From an uncultured Clostridia bacterium (lineage in GTDB: Bacteria; Bacillota; Clostridia; UMGS1883), in assembly GCA_947630525.1 (NCBI GenBank), contig CANRHW010000082.1, positions 1-6,978 of the forward strand: DNA of 6,978 nucleotides, written 5' to 3'. Below are positions 6,949 to 6,978 of this stretch, in pieces. Position numbers and translations under genes: made by a program. Below the pieces are notes generated by a model that saw only the letters and a list, made by a program, of their open reading frames with translations, did no database searches and was not told the origin of the DNA. How positions within the stretch are numbered: position 1 is the stretch's first letter; every line of letters begins with the position of its first letter.

Positions 6949-6978
6949 TTTTCGCCCCGCATTTCTAATGCCTGAAAA
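6949..6978. repeat. Imperfect inverted repeat at the right edge
   Basis: GCATT (6959-6963) and AATGC (6967-6971) form a 5-bp stem with a 3-nt loop. Outside it, GAAAA/TTTTC (6974-6978 and 6949-6953) can pair around an asymmetric internal loop. The window ends here, so the structure may continue. It could be the end of an upstream terminator or a small interspersed repeat; I cannot tell which. No gene is visible in 6842-6978. Confidence 0.3.

Overview
The window reads almost entirely on the minus strand. It carries a cell-shape and division operon from what looks like a fairly GC-rich member of the Clostridia (Firmicutes), possibly Oscillospiraceae-like. The reasons are strong AGGAGG-type ribosome binding sites, a TTG start codon, the gene order maf-mreC-mreD-PBP2-minD-mgsA, and Firmicutes-like protein sequences. 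The lineage is an inference from gene order and sequence style, not from a search.

Layout, in the direction of transcription (right to left): 6842-6978 is an AT-rich leader with a near-consensus sigma-A promoter (TTGAAA, 17 bp, TATAAT, with an extended -10 TG). It is followed by maf (nucleotide pyrophosphatase), mreC, mreD, mrdA (PBP2, peptidoglycan transpeptidase), minD (septum-placement ATPase) and mgsA (methylglyoxal synthase). The first six genes are tightly packed: maf/mreC overlap by 4 nt, mreC/mreD are 26 nt apart, mreD/mrdA overlap by 8 nt, mrdA/minD are 30 nt apart and minD/mgsA 38 nt apart. They most likely form one transcript from the promoter upstream of maf. A strong GC-rich hairpin follows mgsA and probably ends or attenuates the operon. 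Beyond it lies tex, an RNA-binding transcription accessory protein, whose C-terminal part runs off the left edge.

Working model: MreC and MreD scaffold and activate PBP2 for side-wall peptidoglycan synthesis. MinD marks membrane zones for division-site control. Maf and MgsA are conserved passengers that link nucleotide housekeeping and glycolytic overflow to this locus. Compared with the full clostridial cluster (maf-radC-mreB-mreC-mreD-PBP2-minC-minD-minE-rodA-mgsA), this copy lacks radC, mreB, minC, minE and rodA at the expected positions.

I see no mobile element, CRISPR array, tRNA, rRNA or defence system, and nothing I would call an undescribed system. The points worth a second look are the trimmed gene order, two start-site corrections (mreC and minD) and the structured gap between mgsA and tex. 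No gap longer than 300 bp without a gene exists.
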